DNA of 64,000 nt from Aquimarina sp. MAR_2010_214 (GCF_002846555.1 NZ_PJMS01000001.1:3844001-3908000); one strand, 5' to 3'; positions 1 through 10,213 are shown, counted from the first letter of the stretch. Notes: generated from the letters alone by a model not told the origin. Numbers and translations: made by a program.

Positions 1-2
1 GT

Positions 3-2495
3 ACCTGGAATGATGGAACCGTATATTATGAAGTTGTACCAAAGGATGCTTTCGAAAAAATCCTGTGGATAGATTCTGATCGCTTTGGATATATGATCAA
101 TACGGTTACTGAAGCAGCTCTAGAAAGAGAGAAACAAGTCGTTAAAAATGAAAAAAGACAACGAGTTGATAATGCTCCTTATGGATATACCGATGAAATT
201 ATTCGTAAAAACCTATATCCAGAAGGACATCCTTATAGTTGGACAGTCATTGGATCACTTCCAGATCTGCAATCAGCAACTCTAGATGACGTAAAAGAAT
301 TTTATAATCAATTCTATGGGGCTAGTAATGGTTCATTAGTAATAGCAGGAGATATTGATATTGATAAGACCAAAGAATTGGTTAAAAAATGGTTTGGAGA
401 AATTAGAAAAGGATCAGATGTTAAACCTTTAGAACCAATGCCTGTTACTCTAGAAAGTAGTAAATCTTTATATTTTGAAGATAACTTTGCAAAGCTTCCA
501 GAACTTAGAATGATATATCCTACAGTAGAAGAGTATCATAAAGATACATATGCTTTGGGTATTTTGGGTAAATTATTAAGCGGAAGTAAAAAATCACCTT
601 TATATAAGATTCTTGTTGAAGAAAAGAAACTGGCACCTAATCCTCGAAGTTTTCAGAGATCTAGCGAGATTGCCGGTGAGTTTTCATTCATAGTACGAGC
701 AAACGCTGAGACAGATTTAGATAGTGTTAAAACAGCTATAAACAATGGATTGCGACGTTTTGAAAAAGAAGGATTTACTGATAATGAACTCAAAAGGATC
801 AAAGCCGAGCTCGAAACTCAATTATATAAAGGATTTAGCACCGTACTTAATAAAGCATTTCAATTGGTTCAGGATAATGAATTTAAAGGAGATCCTGGTT
901 ATATTTCAGAAACTGCCAAATTAACGAATGCGGTTACTCGTGATGATATCATGCGAGTCTATACCAAATATATCAAAGATAAAAACTATGTTATGACCAG
1001 CGTAGTACCAAAAAATCAATTAAACCTTGCTGTCACAGATGCTCAAGAAGCTAAAGTATGGGTAGAGGAAGTGAAACAAGATGTTGCCAGTGAAGAAGTA
1101 GAACAAGGAGAAGAAGCAGTATATGAAAAAACACCGTCTTTACATGATAGAAGTGAGCCTGATTTTGGAGAATTACCATTGTTTAAATCTCCAGAAGTAT
1201 GGACAGGAGAATTATCAAACGGAATGAAGCTGTACGGTATAGAAAATAACGAGTTGCCACTAGTTAGTTTCGATATTATAATTCCGGGTGGACATTTATT
1301 AGACCCAATAGAGAAATCAGGAATGTCTAGTTTTATGACTAGTATGATGATGGAAGGTACAGCTACAAAAACTTCGGCAGAGTTAGAAGAAGCTATTGGA
1401 TTATTAGGGGCATCAATCAATATTACTAGCGGAACAGAAGAAATACGTTTGAAGGCCTCTTGTTTAGCTAAAAACTTTGAAGAGACTATAGGGTTGATCG
1501 AAGAGATATTATTACAACCACGGTGGGATGAGAAAGAGTATACTCGTTTAAAACAAGCCTTACAGACTAATTTAAAAGGTAGAGAAGCTAGTCCGCAAGC
1601 TATTGCTTCGATTAATTTTAATAAATTATTATATGGAAGTCAGAATATTTTAGGACTCCCAAATTCTGGAACATTAGAAACCACAGAGAATATTTCTTTG
1701 GATGATATTAAAACTCATTACAAAAATCTATCGCCTCAAAATGCAACTTTTCATATTGCAGGAAATATAAATAAGAGTAGAGTAAAAGAAACATTATCAT
1801 CGCTTGCTTCTAGCTGGAATACTGAAAGTGTAGTAATTCCCAAAATAGAAATCTCAGAAAAAGATCAAGCCGGTCATTTGTACTTTATAGATGTACCAGA
1901 ATCTAAACAATCAGTTATATTTATTGGCAAATTAGCATTATCAGCAACAAACCCTGAGTTTAATAATCTAGATTATGCCAACGAAATTTTAGGAGGTGGG
2001 TCCAGCGGAAGATTGTTTCAAACATTGCGTATTCAAAAAGGGTATACTTACGGGGCATATTCGGTAATTAGAGCACAAAAGAACATCTCTCCATTTTTTG
2101 TAGTAACAAGTGTGCGTTCAAATGCCACACTACCATCTCTCAAGATTATAGAAGAAATGATAACTTCTTATGGTGAAAGTTTTAGTGAGAATGATGCAGA
2201 AATCACAAAAACTAAGATTTTAAAAGGGAGTACTAGAGATTATGAAGCATTGGATGATAAGTTAAGTATCTTAAGAGAGATGAGTAAGTATAATAAACCG
2301 GCCTCGTTTATAGAAGATGATCAGAAAGAGCTTATTGATATGAGTGAATTAGATTTTAAATCAGTTATATCCAAGCATATTGAAGAAGATAAAATGATTT
2401 ATGTTGTTGTAGGAGATAAAGCCACTCAATTAGAAGAAGTTAAAAAATTGAATAAGGTAGTCATCGAGTTAGATATTAACGGAAATAAGATATAG
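3..2495 (+). CDS. M16 (insulinase-like) zinc metallopeptidase, 5' end outside window
   Basis: The reading frame is open from base 3, so the gene starts before the window; the first Met inside it (position 93) is internal. It ends in TAG at 2495, about 830 residues visible. Content fits a two-repeat M16 peptidase: the tail of one M16 domain (the segment around LWIDSDRFGYM, then GLRRFEKEGFT), a linker rich in Glu, and a second M16 domain from about position 1200 (GMKLYGIENNELPLVSF) with the GGGSSGRLFQTLR segment near position 2000. The catalytic HxxEH motif would lie upstream and is not seen. Such proteins are usually secreted or periplasmic and about 930 residues long in Bacteroidetes. A bidirectional terminator follows. 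Family assignment is firm; substrate is unknown. Confidence 0.9.
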   Translation, partial: TWNDGTVYYEVVPKDAFEKILWIDSDRFGYMINTVTEAALEREKQVVKNEKRQRVDNAPYGYTDEIIRKNLYPEGHPYSWTVIGSLPDLQSATLDDVKEFYNQFYGASNGSLVIAGDIDIDKTKELVKKWFGEIRKGSDVKPLEPMPVTLESSKSLYFEDNFAKLPELRMIYPTVEEYHKDTYALGILGKLLSGSKKSPLYKILVEEKKLAPNPRSFQRSSEIAGEFSFIVRANAETDLDSVKTAINNGLRRFEKEGFTDNELKRIKAELETQLYKGFSTVLNKAFQLVQDNEFKGDPGYISETAKLTNAVTRDDIMRVYTKYIKDKNYVMTSVVPKNQLNLAVTDAQEAKVWVEEVKQDVASEEVEQGEEAVYEKTPSLHDRSEPDFGELPLFKSPEVWTGELSNGMKLYGIENNELPLVSFDIIIPGGHLLDPIEKSGMSSFMTSMMMEGTATKTSAELEEAIGLLGASINITSGTEEIRLKASCLAKNFEETIGLIEEILLQPRWDEKEYTRLKQALQTNLKGREASPQAIASINFNKLLYGSQNILGLPNSGTLETTENISLDDIKTHYKNLSPQNATFHIAGNINKSRVKETLSSLASSWNTESVVIPKIEISEKDQAGHLYFIDVPESKQSVIFIGKLALSATNPEFNNLDYANEILGGGSSGRLFQTLRIQKGYTYGAYSVIRAQKNISPFFVVTSVRSNATLPSLKIIEEMITSYGESFSENDAEITKTKILKGSTRDYEALDDKLSILREMSKYNKPASFIEDDQKELIDMSELDFKSVISKHIEEDKMIYVVVGDKATQLEEVKKLNKVVIELDINGNKI

Positions 2496-2530
2496 AAGTA
2501 AATAAGTTTACCAAATAAGAATAAATTCAC

Positions 2531-2559
2531 AAAAGCAGTACTATAAACGTACTGCTTTT
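2531..2559. terminator. Bidirectional intrinsic terminator between convergent genes
   Basis: A perfect 11 bp inverted repeat (AAAAGCAGTAC / GTACTGCTTTT) with a 7-base loop lies between the M16 gene and the convergent YceI gene. A-rich and T-rich flanks allow termination in both directions. Confidence 0.85.
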
Positions 2560-3147
2560 TTATTGAAGTATTGGAAAATAGAATCGAATATCTAATTTAT
2601 TCTTTTCACGCTCATCATGAATATTTACTCCAAAATCACTAGTGTGGATAGTAGTTTTTCCTAATAGTTTTTTATCATCAAGAGAGAACGTGAGAATAAT
2701 TTCTTTTTGTATTCCTTTAATAGTAAGATTACCTATGACTTTATAGATATTCTTATCAAAAGAAACTACATGAGTACTCGTAAAACTTATTTTTGGGTAC
2801 TTTTTTCTATAGAAGAATTTTTCCCACATTAAGTGTCCATCACGTAAAAAATTATCGGTATCTAGTGTAGTAATAAGTGCTGTACCTTTAAAAGTTGCAT
2901 TTTCAGGATCTTGAGGATTGAAATTAATTTTGAAATCTAATCCTGCAATGGTACCAGAAGTTTTATCTTCTATAAAATCAAAAGATACTCTTGACTTTTC
3001 TTTGTCAAAAATAATACCTTGATAATCATTGATTAATGCATAATCAGAAGTTGTACTAGTTGGTAACTGTGTGGTATTAGGGATAATATCTTGCCCAAAT
3101 CCTTGCACATAAATGATACCAATAAAAATATAGAGAAAAGTTCTCAT
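2560..3147 (-). CDS. YceI family secreted protein
   Basis: This 195-residue protein has an N-terminal signal peptide (about residues 1-18, ending near GFGQ) and a C-terminal YceI-like lipocalin fold. Recognisable pieces are LDTDNFLRDGHLMWEKFF, KYPKISFTST and VIGNLTIKGIQKEI, which are the conserved core strands of the family. YceI proteins bind isoprenoid-type lipids in the periplasm. The gene is monocistronic and converges on the M16 gene through a shared terminator. The start at 3147 gives a normal signal peptide. Family is confident; ligand unknown. Confidence 0.88.
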   Translation of the reverse strand: MRTFLYIFIGIIYVQGFGQDIIPNTTQLPTSTTSDYALINDYQGIIFDKEKSRVSFDFIEDKTSGTIAGLDFKINFNPQDPENATFKGTALITTLDTDNFLRDGHLMWEKFFYRKKYPKISFTSTHVVSFDKNIYKVIGNLTIKGIQKEIILTFSLDDKKLLGKTTIHTSDFGVNIHDEREKNKLDIRFYFPILQ

Positions 3148-3302
3148 AGGGATAATTATAATGTTACTAAGTTAAAAATAATCAAGAACCATTCCAAGGG
3201 TTTATCTCAATTTTACACTATGATCAATCTATACTAGCTACAGTTATTTAAGCTACAGACTTATAGCTTTCTAAATTATTTCATATTACAAAATAATAAG
3301 GA

Positions 3303-3446
3303 TTAGTTGATGCTAGGCAAGTAATCAATAAGGTTGGTGAGTTTTATTAGAATAGTTTAGTGCCTGAAGATTACAATATTCTTTTTGTTGTAGAGGAACA
3401 TAATGCCAAAGAAATCACTGTAATTCTCGATAAAAATAAGAAATAG
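3303..3446 (+). pseudogene. Possible remnant of a small gene
   Basis: In one frame the sequence reads as protein-like text with a single internal TAG at 3348: a segment DARQVINKVGEFY before it and PEDYNILFVVEEHNAKEI with VILDKNKK after it, ending at TAG 3444-3446. No good start codon is seen before it. The 450-base gap between the YceI gene and the small gene at 3597 otherwise shows no feature. I do not recognise the family. Confidence 0.3.
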
Positions 3447-3596
3447 AAGACTTATACCAAACTCTAAGCAGGATTGTTCGTACGTATCATAAAATAAATA
3501 TAAAGTGTTTTAAATGAATAGATTAAAATCAAAAAAAGTAATAACTTAGAAATAGAATTAATTGATAATCGTTTAATTTAACTAAAACTTACCATT

Positions 3597-3770
3597 ATGA
3601 GTAGTAAAGAAAAACCCACTAGAAAAAGACGATTTGCAGATTTCCAGAATAAATATCGTAGATCTTCAAATTTTGGATATGGATCAAAAAAAGATCGATT
3701 TGCCATTGCTGGAAATGGTGATTTATCTGTTCCAGACGATAGTAATACAAATAAAGAGAATAATAGATAA
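3597..3770 (+). CDS. Small basic hypothetical protein, 57 residues
   Basis: ATG at 3597 to TAA at 3770 encodes 57 residues rich in Lys, Arg, Ser and Asn (starts MSSKEKPTRKRRFADFQNKY). Codon use is like the neighbours, and the opposite-strand frame over the same bases looks like a shadow. It ends 9 bases before the convergent transporter gene. The N-terminal half is strongly basic, the C-terminal half acidic and probably disordered. No family recognised; a nucleic-acid-binding or ribosome-associated role is only a guess. Confidence 0.5.
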   Translation: MSSKEKPTRKRRFADFQNKYRRSSNFGYGSKKDRFAIAGNGDLSVPDDSNTNKENNR

Positions 3771-3779
3771 CTATTTCTA

Positions 3780-4991
3780 TTAGTCATTAATCTTTTGTCG
3801 CTTTACAGATACTTTTAAGTACAAAAGGATAATAATAGAAAGTATGGCACATACCAAAAACCCAATAAAAAGAGGTAGGGTAGTACCCAAAACAAATCTT
3901 CCGATATAGGTACTGATTGGAACTGCCATCATTGTAGAAACAAAACCCGTAATTGCAGCACCTATACCTGCAATATGACCAACAGGTTGCATGGCTAAAG
4001 CCCTTAAATTTCCGAATAAAAACCCAATAGCAAAAAATTGCATTCCGAAGAATAGTAATAAAATTTCTACGCTTGGATTTGAAGAGTTATAAAATAATAT
4101 GATGTATAACAGAGAAATCCCAAAAAATGCAAATAGAGAAGTGGTAACCAATTTCTCCATACCATATTTTAAAACAAGCGTTCCATTTAAGAAAATAGCA
4201 GAACCTATTGAAAATGCTAAAAGACCAAATATATATGGAAATTCTTCTTTTAACTGATATTGCTGTTCAAAAATTTGTTGCGAAGTACTTAGATAAACCA
4301 TAAAAGACCCCACAATGAAGCCCGAAATAAGGGTATATCCAATGGTCGTTTTGTATTGTACTAATTCTTTAAGGCCATCCATAAAAATAGTAGATGTAAA
4401 TTTAATACGTTTAGATATTTCTAAGGTTTCAGCTTGTCGTTTCCAAAACCAAAAAGATACTAGTATACTAAACACCATTTGTACATAAAATATCGTTTGC
4501 CAATCATAATGATCTAATATAAATTTTCCCAATGCGGGGGCAATAATAGGCACTAAAATAAATACTACGGTGATAAATGACATGATACGTGCCATATAAT
4601 CTCCGCTATAGATATCTCGAATCATGGCAATAGCAATAGTTCTGGGTGCTGATAGTCCAATACCTTGTAGAATTCGACCTAATACCATCATTTCTATACT
4701 TGTAGCAAAAACACAGATGAAGCTTGCAATAATAAAGAGCGCAAACCCCACATACACAACAGGTTTTCTCCCTAAACTATCTGATATTGGCCCAAAAATT
4801 AATGGACCAATACCAAGGCCAAGAAAAATCATAGTAATTAACAATTGATTATCTGCTATCTGCGTAGTACCAATAGTAATTCCTATAATATCAAGTGCTG
4901 GTAAAAGAGCATCTATAGCCAAAGCAACAATAGACATTAAAGATGCCATAAGGGTTACAAATTCAAACTGAGCGAACTTATTTTTTTGCAT
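3780..4991 (-). CDS. MFS drug transporter, Bcr/CflA type
   Basis: This 403-residue protein has about 12 hydrophobic segments. The loop between helices 2 and 3 carries the MFS signature GPISDSLGRKPVVYVG, and helix 4 to 5 has RILQGIGLSAPRTIAIAMIRD, typical of the Bcr/CflA (DHA1) drug exporters. It should export small hydrophobic compounds by proton antiport in the inner membrane. I prefer the ATG at 4991 (protein starting MQKNKF) over a GTG 27 bases upstream; a TACTTTTG box lies directly before that ATG, which would give an almost leaderless mRNA. Substrate unknown. Confidence 0.88.
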   Translation of the reverse strand: MQKNKFAQFEFVTLMASLMSIVALAIDALLPALDIIGITIGTTQIADNQLLITMIFLGLGIGPLIFGPISDSLGRKPVVYVGFALFIIASFICVFATSIEMMVLGRILQGIGLSAPRTIAIAMIRDIYSGDYMARIMSFITVVFILVPIIAPALGKFILDHYDWQTIFYVQMVFSILVSFWFWKRQAETLEISKRIKFTSTIFMDGLKELVQYKTTIGYTLISGFIVGSFMVYLSTSQQIFEQQYQLKEEFPYIFGLLAFSIGSAIFLNGTLVLKYGMEKLVTTSLFAFFGISLLYIILFYNSSNPSVEILLLFFGMQFFAIGFLFGNLRALAMQPVGHIAGIGAAITGFVSTMMAVPISTYIGRFVLGTTLPLFIGFLVCAILSIIILLYLKVSVKRQKIND

Positions 4992-5169
4992 CTGGCAAAA
5001 GTAACGTATTTGCCCCACAAAGAATTAAAGTAGAATGTTATATTCTGTAACGCAACATCATTTTTGATAGTCTTTTATGCGAATAGTATTTTTTAACTAA
5101 TATCATCACTTAATTATGATAAATAGTGACTCTTTAGAATACAACAAACAAAGATTAAAACTGTTTCGA

Positions 5170-5697
5170 ATGCATGGAAAAAGGCATACTATTCTTGTAG
5201 TAGGAGTAGTTATATTTTCTGTTTTCTTATCTGGAAAACAAATATATGCACAGGAAAAAGAAACAGATACAAATGGGGTGGTAGATAAGAAATCAAAATT
5301 AGCAATCGGTGGATTTTCATATTCTGGACTATCAAGTCGTGAACAGCATGCATATTTTACAATTAACTATGAAGTAAATTCAAATTTATTTATAGAATTA
5401 CAGGGGTATAATGATACATATCTATCTGCAGATGTTTTTAAAATGCCGATTAGAGGAAAATTACATTTGACAAATAAATTTCATCTTTTTTCTGGTTTGG
5501 AAATAGAACTTACACGAAATGTAAATCATGATATAATAAAAGTTCCGTTACAGACTAAGTTTATATATGGTATGGGGTATGATTTTGACACTAATTTTTC
5601 TTTAGAGGTAAATCATAATCTAAACTTTGGTACATCAGAGTTTGGGTATTATGGAACCCCAAATTTATTATATGTACGAGGAAGGTATAGGTTTTAG
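5170..5697 (+). CDS. Putative outer-membrane beta-barrel protein
   Basis: About 175 residues from ATG 5170 (an alternative ATG is at 5116). Residues 1-28 from 5170 form a signal peptide ending in IYAQ. The rest is alternating polar/hydrophobic strands (HAYFTINYEV, LHLTNKFHLFSGLEIEL, FSLEVNHNLNFG) and ends in RYRF, a terminal aromatic residue typical of BAM-assembled outer-membrane proteins. No specific family recognised. It is followed 116 bases downstream by a lipoprotein gene on the same strand. Confidence 0.6.
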   Translation: MHGKRHTILVVGVVIFSVFLSGKQIYAQEKETDTNGVVDKKSKLAIGGFSYSGLSSREQHAYFTINYEVNSNLFIELQGYNDTYLSADVFKMPIRGKLHLTNKFHLFSGLEIELTRNVNHDIIKVPLQTKFIYGMGYDFDTNFSLEVNHNLNFGTSEFGYYGTPNLLYVRGRYRF

Positions 5698-5813
5698 AGC
5701 CTAAAACATTCTATTAATAATCTGATTTACTGAATGTTATGCTAGAAAAATGTGTTAATATTTTAAAAAATGATATACTATTTGAGGCGATAATTAGTAT
5801 ATTATCAATAAAA

Positions 5814-6386
5814 ATGAAAACTCTTTTTTTAATATTTACAAGCTGTTTGCTAATCAGTTGTGGAAGTTCTCAAAATATGGAGGTATCTACAAATGAAAGT
5901 AAGGTTTTAGATGAATTGGTAGCACAAAAAAGGCTAGAGATTATATCGGATTGGGCATCACCAATAGCTAGTGCTAGTCTTAATGAATTGACCAATAGCG
6001 TATTGTTTCCTCCAGGAAGTACAGCGAGTAATATAAGTTTATCAGGAAATTTAAATCATTTTAGAATGATTGGAGATAGTATATCGATCTATTTACCGTA
6101 TTATGGAGAACGCCAAATATCTGCAGGTTTTAATAATAAGAGCAATAACATAGAATTTGATGGCGTACCAGAGCATGTTAAAGTTACATACAATGAGAAA
6201 AAACAAAGGTACTTGATGAACTTTAAAATTAGGAATGCTACAGAATGGCTTAGAGTATCAGTGACACTATATCCAAATTTGAGAAGTGATATTATAATAC
6301 ATAGTAATTACCGAACATCAATACGATATAGAGGTAATGTATTAAAACTCGAAGAGAAAAATAATACTGCAGTATCTAATAATTAG
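5814..6386 (+). CDS. DUF4251 family lipoprotein
   Basis: From ATG 5814 the protein begins MKTLFLIFTSCLLISCGSSQ, a lipoprotein signal with lipobox LISC; the longer frame from 5739 would bury that signal, so 5814 is chosen (190 residues). The body matches DUF4251: a ...HFRMIGDSISIYLPYYGERQ segment, a small glycine/asparagine loop, IEFDGVPEHVKVTYNEKKQ, and a C-terminal SNYRTSIRYRGNV strand. This is a common Bacteroidetes envelope family of unknown function. Confidence 0.8.
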   Translation: MKTLFLIFTSCLLISCGSSQNMEVSTNESKVLDELVAQKRLEIISDWASPIASASLNELTNSVLFPPGSTASNISLSGNLNHFRMIGDSISIYLPYYGERQISAGFNNKSNNIEFDGVPEHVKVTYNEKKQRYLMNFKIRNATEWLRVSVTLYPNLRSDIIIHSNYRTSIRYRGNVLKLEEKNNTAVSNN

Positions 6387-6417
6387 TAATAGCTCAAATA
6401 AATAACAGGGAAGCAAC

Positions 6418-6608
<191 letters not shown>

Positions 6609-7086
6609 ATCCCACAGTGATTCAATTTCATAATGATCGTAGCTACTGACTGGGGTCATCATAATTACAAAAAAAACTATTGTTTAAACATTCTGCTTAC
6701 ATTTGTATCTATAATTAGCCGTTATGTAAAATAGCCGCTACCAAGCGCTCGATTGTTTTATAAAATCAAATTGCTCTGGCAATTTATTTTACACACAATT
6801 ATCCATCGCTTACCAACGCCAAAATAAAAGCTAACCTTTTTGCACTAATTAAAAATCGCGTATTCGATAAAATGTACGTAATAAAAAATTTTAGACGATT
6901 CTCGTAAGCTTGCCACAAGAGCATAAATTTTATGAAATCGACTTTTTAGGAGATTCACGAACACATTTGAAGTTTCTGCAAATAATTAAATATGTGAGTA
7001 AAAATAAAATTCTATGCACTTGTTTTATTCTCGTAACTATTTAAACTTTTTTTAATTCTACCAATTAATATTATGTAAAATAGAAT
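6609..7086. repeat. Repeat module, copy A left part
   Basis: This gene-free stretch contains TTATGTAAAATAGCCGCTAC-type sequence, a block around 6895-6933 (TCGTAAGCTTGCCACAAGAG) and the unit GAAATCGACTTTTTAGGAG...CACGAAC at 6934-6961 followed by about 60 bases also found at 33434-33523. A shorter form of the same unit lies beyond the GIY-YIG gene at 7591. The two units therefore flank that gene as direct repeats. Confidence 0.65.
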
Positions 7087-7551
7087 CTACTTTGAATTAT
7101 TTAATGGTGGTAATTCACCAAACTTATATAAATATTCCAATAACATAGAAGATTCTATGTCTCTTGGATTATCACAAAAAATTATACGTAGTTTGATATT
7201 TTCAGGTTTTAAATGCTTTTGGAATACTTCTATTTCTTGATATCTCAAACCCATGCTATGCTTGCCTGTTGTAGATGTTCCATTTATCAGGTTAATAAGA
7301 GTTCCAAGCCTTCTTGTTAAATTCTCTGACTTTCCAATATATAAAATGCCTTGATTGTCTTTACCAATTAACCTTGAAATAGGAATTATTTCATCATTAT
7401 TATATCTCTGTAAAAAATATATACCAGAAATTGAACTATCTATATTTTGGTCTTCAATATCCGCCCAATTGTCGTAAAAGTCTTTATGTACACCACTTAC
7501 TATTACTGAATTAATGAGAATTGTATCTAATTTGTAGCTTGTATTTATCAT
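7087..7551 (-). CDS. GIY-YIG nuclease-domain protein
   Basis: A 154-residue protein with the GIY-YIG signature: SGIYFL in the first strand, then GILYIGKSENLTRRL about 25 residues later, the conserved Arg in TRRL, and a C-terminal Glu region (IESSMLLEYLYKFGELPPLNN). GIY-YIG domains cut DNA with one metal ion. The N-terminal 45 residues show no known domain. It stands alone between two direct copies of an intergenic repeat; the second copy of this module near 33.5 kb lacks the gene, so it looks like repeat-bounded cargo. It may be a homing-type or UvrC-like stand-alone nuclease. Confidence 0.75.
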   Translation of the reverse strand: MINTSYKLDTILINSVIVSGVHKDFYDNWADIEDQNIDSSISGIYFLQRYNNDEIIPISRLIGKDNQGILYIGKSENLTRRLGTLINLINGTSTTGKHSMGLRYQEIEVFQKHLKPENIKLRIIFCDNPRDIESSMLLEYLYKFGELPPLNNSK

Positions 7552-7587
7552 ATATCTAAATTAGCTTATCTTTTTTTCTTAATAAAA

Positions 7588-7935
7588 AAAGAAATCGACT
7601 TTAGGAGATTCACGAACTCCAATAAAATATTAACGCGTGAGCTAAACAAAAAAATCAAGACTGCACAAAACTTTGAAAACAGGGCTGAAATATAAAGGTC
7701 TTCCAGACCTTTATATGCAAGAGCCAGCTGGTGCGTTGGAGCTCAATCGCTATATTTTAGACGGCATAAAATTGAAAGTCTAGTAGACTTTTGATTTTGT
7801 GAGCGAGCTGGCGTGTTGGCGATTTACAACGTTTTGTTTAATCTAGGTTACCACCATTATCCAGCCGCATCATCTCGCAGATATAATAATTCCTCCACTG
7901 GAGCAATCATTATATCTCGTGTTTTGACCAAAGTT
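7588..7935. repeat. Repeat module, copy A right part, with hairpins
   Basis: Begins with GAAATCGACTTTAGGAGATT...CACGAACTCC (7591-7620), also at 33587. Then come a perfect hairpin ATATAAAGGTC-TTCCA-GACCTTTATAT (7690-7716), a second hairpin AAAGTC-TAGTA-GACTTT (7775-7791), a GAGCTGGCGTGTTGGCGA segment that recurs inside the tRNA array (minus strand near 21980-22000), and CCAGCCGCATCATCTCGCAG shared in slightly altered form with 15036-15055. No gene seen. Confidence 0.6.
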
Positions 7936-10209
7936 TTATGAGGTCGGCAAATTCGAACTATTATAAAGATTTAGAAATTTTGAAGTATAACTTTCGCTTT
8001 TCATCTGAAGTTCTGATGGTGTTCCTTCAAAAATCAATTCGCCTCCATTTTTGCCTCCTTCAGGACCAATATCTATAATCCAATCTGCATTATTCATAAT
8101 ATCTAAACTATGCTCAATAACAATTACTGAATTCCCTTTATTTACTAATTTTTCTAATAGTTCAATAATCTTGGTGATATCAGATAAATGCAAACCTGTT
8201 GTTGGTTCATCCAGAATATAAATGTTTCCTTCTTTATGTAGTTCACTTGCCAATTTTACACGTTGGCATTCACCTCCAGATAAAGTTGACAATGGTTGAC
8301 CTAATTGTAAATAACCCAACCCAACTTCTTGAAGGACATTTAATTTTTTTAGAATCTTCTTATCATTAAAGAAATCGATTGCTTGATTTACTGTTAATTC
8401 TAAAACATCTATAATCGTTTTATTATTAAATTTGTGGTTTAAAACTTCACTCCTGTAGCGATTCCCATTACACTTTTCACAATTGGTTTTTATTGGGTCC
8501 ATAAATGCCAAATCCATTAAAATGTATCCTAATCCTTTACAGTTTTCGCAAGCTCCTTCTGCATTAAAACTAAATAAGGAAGCTCTGGTCGTTGGGTTTC
8601 CTTTTTCGAATAAATCACGAATTTGGTCGAATACTCCTGTATAAGTTGCTGGATTTGAACGAATAGATTTACCAACAGGTGATTGGTCAATAACTATTGC
8701 ATCTGGATGTGCTTTTAAAAACTCTTTATGAATTAATGAACTCTTACCAGAACCTGCAACTCCAGTAACACAAACAAATATTCCTTCAGGAATCTTAACA
8801 TTTATATTTTTTAAATTATTAGCTGTTCCGTTTTTAATTTCAAAATAATTAATCCAATTTCTAAAGTTCTTTTTTACTGGGATTTTTTGATTTATATATT
8901 TGCCAGTTAGTGTTTTAGCCTTTAATAATTCATCAAAATTTCCTTGAAATACCACTTCTCCTCCTCTACTTCCTGCGTGTGGTCCCATATCTACAATATG
9001 GTCAGCAATTTTTATTAAATCTGGGTCATGTTCAACCATTAAAATTGTATTTCCCTGGCTACGTAACTCTTTTAATAAATCTGCAACCAAATCTACATCT
9101 CTTGGATGCAAGCCAACACTTGGTTCATCTAAAACATATAACATTTCGGTTAAACTATTGCCTAACTGTTTTGCTAATTGAACACGCTGTGCCTCACCAC
9201 CTGATAATGTTCCTGTTGCTCTTGATAAATTTAAATAACCAACACCAATCTTTATAAGGTTGTCTGTTCGTTTTAAAAGTTGTTCTAAAACAGTTTCTAC
9301 TTTCTGACTTTCAATTGATTTTAAAAAGCTATGGAACTCTGTAAGCTGTACGTGTCCAAGTTCATAAATATTCTTGCCATTAATTTTACATGCCAATGCT
9401 TCTTTTTTTAATCGTGCTCCATGACAATCATTACAGGTTGTTGATTTCACAAACTGCGTTATAATTTTTTGTCTTGATTTAGAAAGACTATTGAAATCTT
9501 TCTTTAAAAATCCTCTATTTATTTTTGTAACTATACCATTAAAATTTGCATCGAATCCTTGTTCTCCTTCACTTAATTTAAACTTGAGTCCATCTGCATA
9601 AAACAATGTTTCTTTTTCCTTTTCGGAATACTCTTTTAATGGTTTATCCATATCAAAAAAACCAGAGTTAACTATCAATTTCCAAGCTAAAGAATTCACT
9701 TTAAAATCTGGGAAGAGAATTGCTCCTTGTTTTAAAGATTTATTCCAATCAATGATTCCGTTAATATCTAAATCATTTATTGAACCTGCTCCTCCACATT
9801 TTGGACACATACCTTCTGGAGAATTAGGAGAAAAGTGATTAGACATACCAACTTCTGGTGAACCTATTCTTGAGAATAACAATCTTAAAAATGCAGAAAT
9901 TTCAGATAATGTTCCAACATTTGAGCGTGAATTTCCTACAATACGTTTCTGTTCTAAAAGGATTACTGGAGATAGATTTTCAATTGCATCATAGTCCGCT
10001 TGGTCGTATTTCGGTAAACGACTTCTTGCAAATGTGCTAAATGTATCATACAGTTGTCTTTGGGCTTCAGCAGTGATAGTTTCAAACACCAAAGAAGATT
10101 TTCCAGAACCTGATAATCCTGTAAAAACAACTATTTGATTCCTTGGAATATTAACATTGATATTCTTTAAATTGTTTTGTCTCGCTCCTTTTATTTTAAT
10201 GTGTTTCAT
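7936..10209 (-). CDS. UvrA-like ABC ATPase (short UvrA paralogue)
   Basis: A 757-residue UvrA homologue with two ABC modules: Walker A GLSGSGKSS near residues 31-39 and GVAGSGKSS in the second half, signature motifs LSGGEAQRVQLA and LSGGECQRVKLA, Walker B segments YVLDEPSVGLHPRD and YILDEPTTGLH, and Cys pairs of zinc modules (CPKC, CNDC, CENC, CEKC). Genuine UvrA is about 940 residues, so this is the short type linked to drug or DNA-damage resistance. The ATG at 10209 (MKHIKIKGARQNNL) is the family start; an in-frame ATG at 10227 overlaps the upstream gene. It is last in an operon with a TetR regulator and a DHFR-like protein. Confidence 0.87.
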   Translation of the reverse strand: MKHIKIKGARQNNLKNINVNIPRNQIVVFTGLSGSGKSSLVFETITAEAQRQLYDTFSTFARSRLPKYDQADYDAIENLSPVILLEQKRIVGNSRSNVGTLSEISAFLRLLFSRIGSPEVGMSNHFSPNSPEGMCPKCGGAGSINDLDINGIIDWNKSLKQGAILFPDFKVNSLAWKLIVNSGFFDMDKPLKEYSEKEKETLFYADGLKFKLSEGEQGFDANFNGIVTKINRGFLKKDFNSLSKSRQKIITQFVKSTTCNDCHGARLKKEALACKINGKNIYELGHVQLTEFHSFLKSIESQKVETVLEQLLKRTDNLIKIGVGYLNLSRATGTLSGGEAQRVQLAKQLGNSLTEMLYVLDEPSVGLHPRDVDLVADLLKELRSQGNTILMVEHDPDLIKIADHIVDMGPHAGSRGGEVVFQGNFDELLKAKTLTGKYINQKIPVKKNFRNWINYFEIKNGTANNLKNINVKIPEGIFVCVTGVAGSGKSSLIHKEFLKAHPDAIVIDQSPVGKSIRSNPATYTGVFDQIRDLFEKGNPTTRASLFSFNAEGACENCKGLGYILMDLAFMDPIKTNCEKCNGNRYRSEVLNHKFNNKTIIDVLELTVNQAIDFFNDKKILKKLNVLQEVGLGYLQLGQPLSTLSGGECQRVKLASELHKEGNIYILDEPTTGLHLSDITKIIELLEKLVNKGNSVIVIEHSLDIMNNADWIIDIGPEGGKNGGELIFEGTPSELQMKSESYTSKFLNLYNSSNLPTS

Positions 10210-10213
10210 AGTG

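Noticed and set aside
3578-3787. 69-codon frame on the minus strand
   Set aside because: It is the shadow of the 57-residue plus-strand gene at 3597, which has better amino-acid composition.
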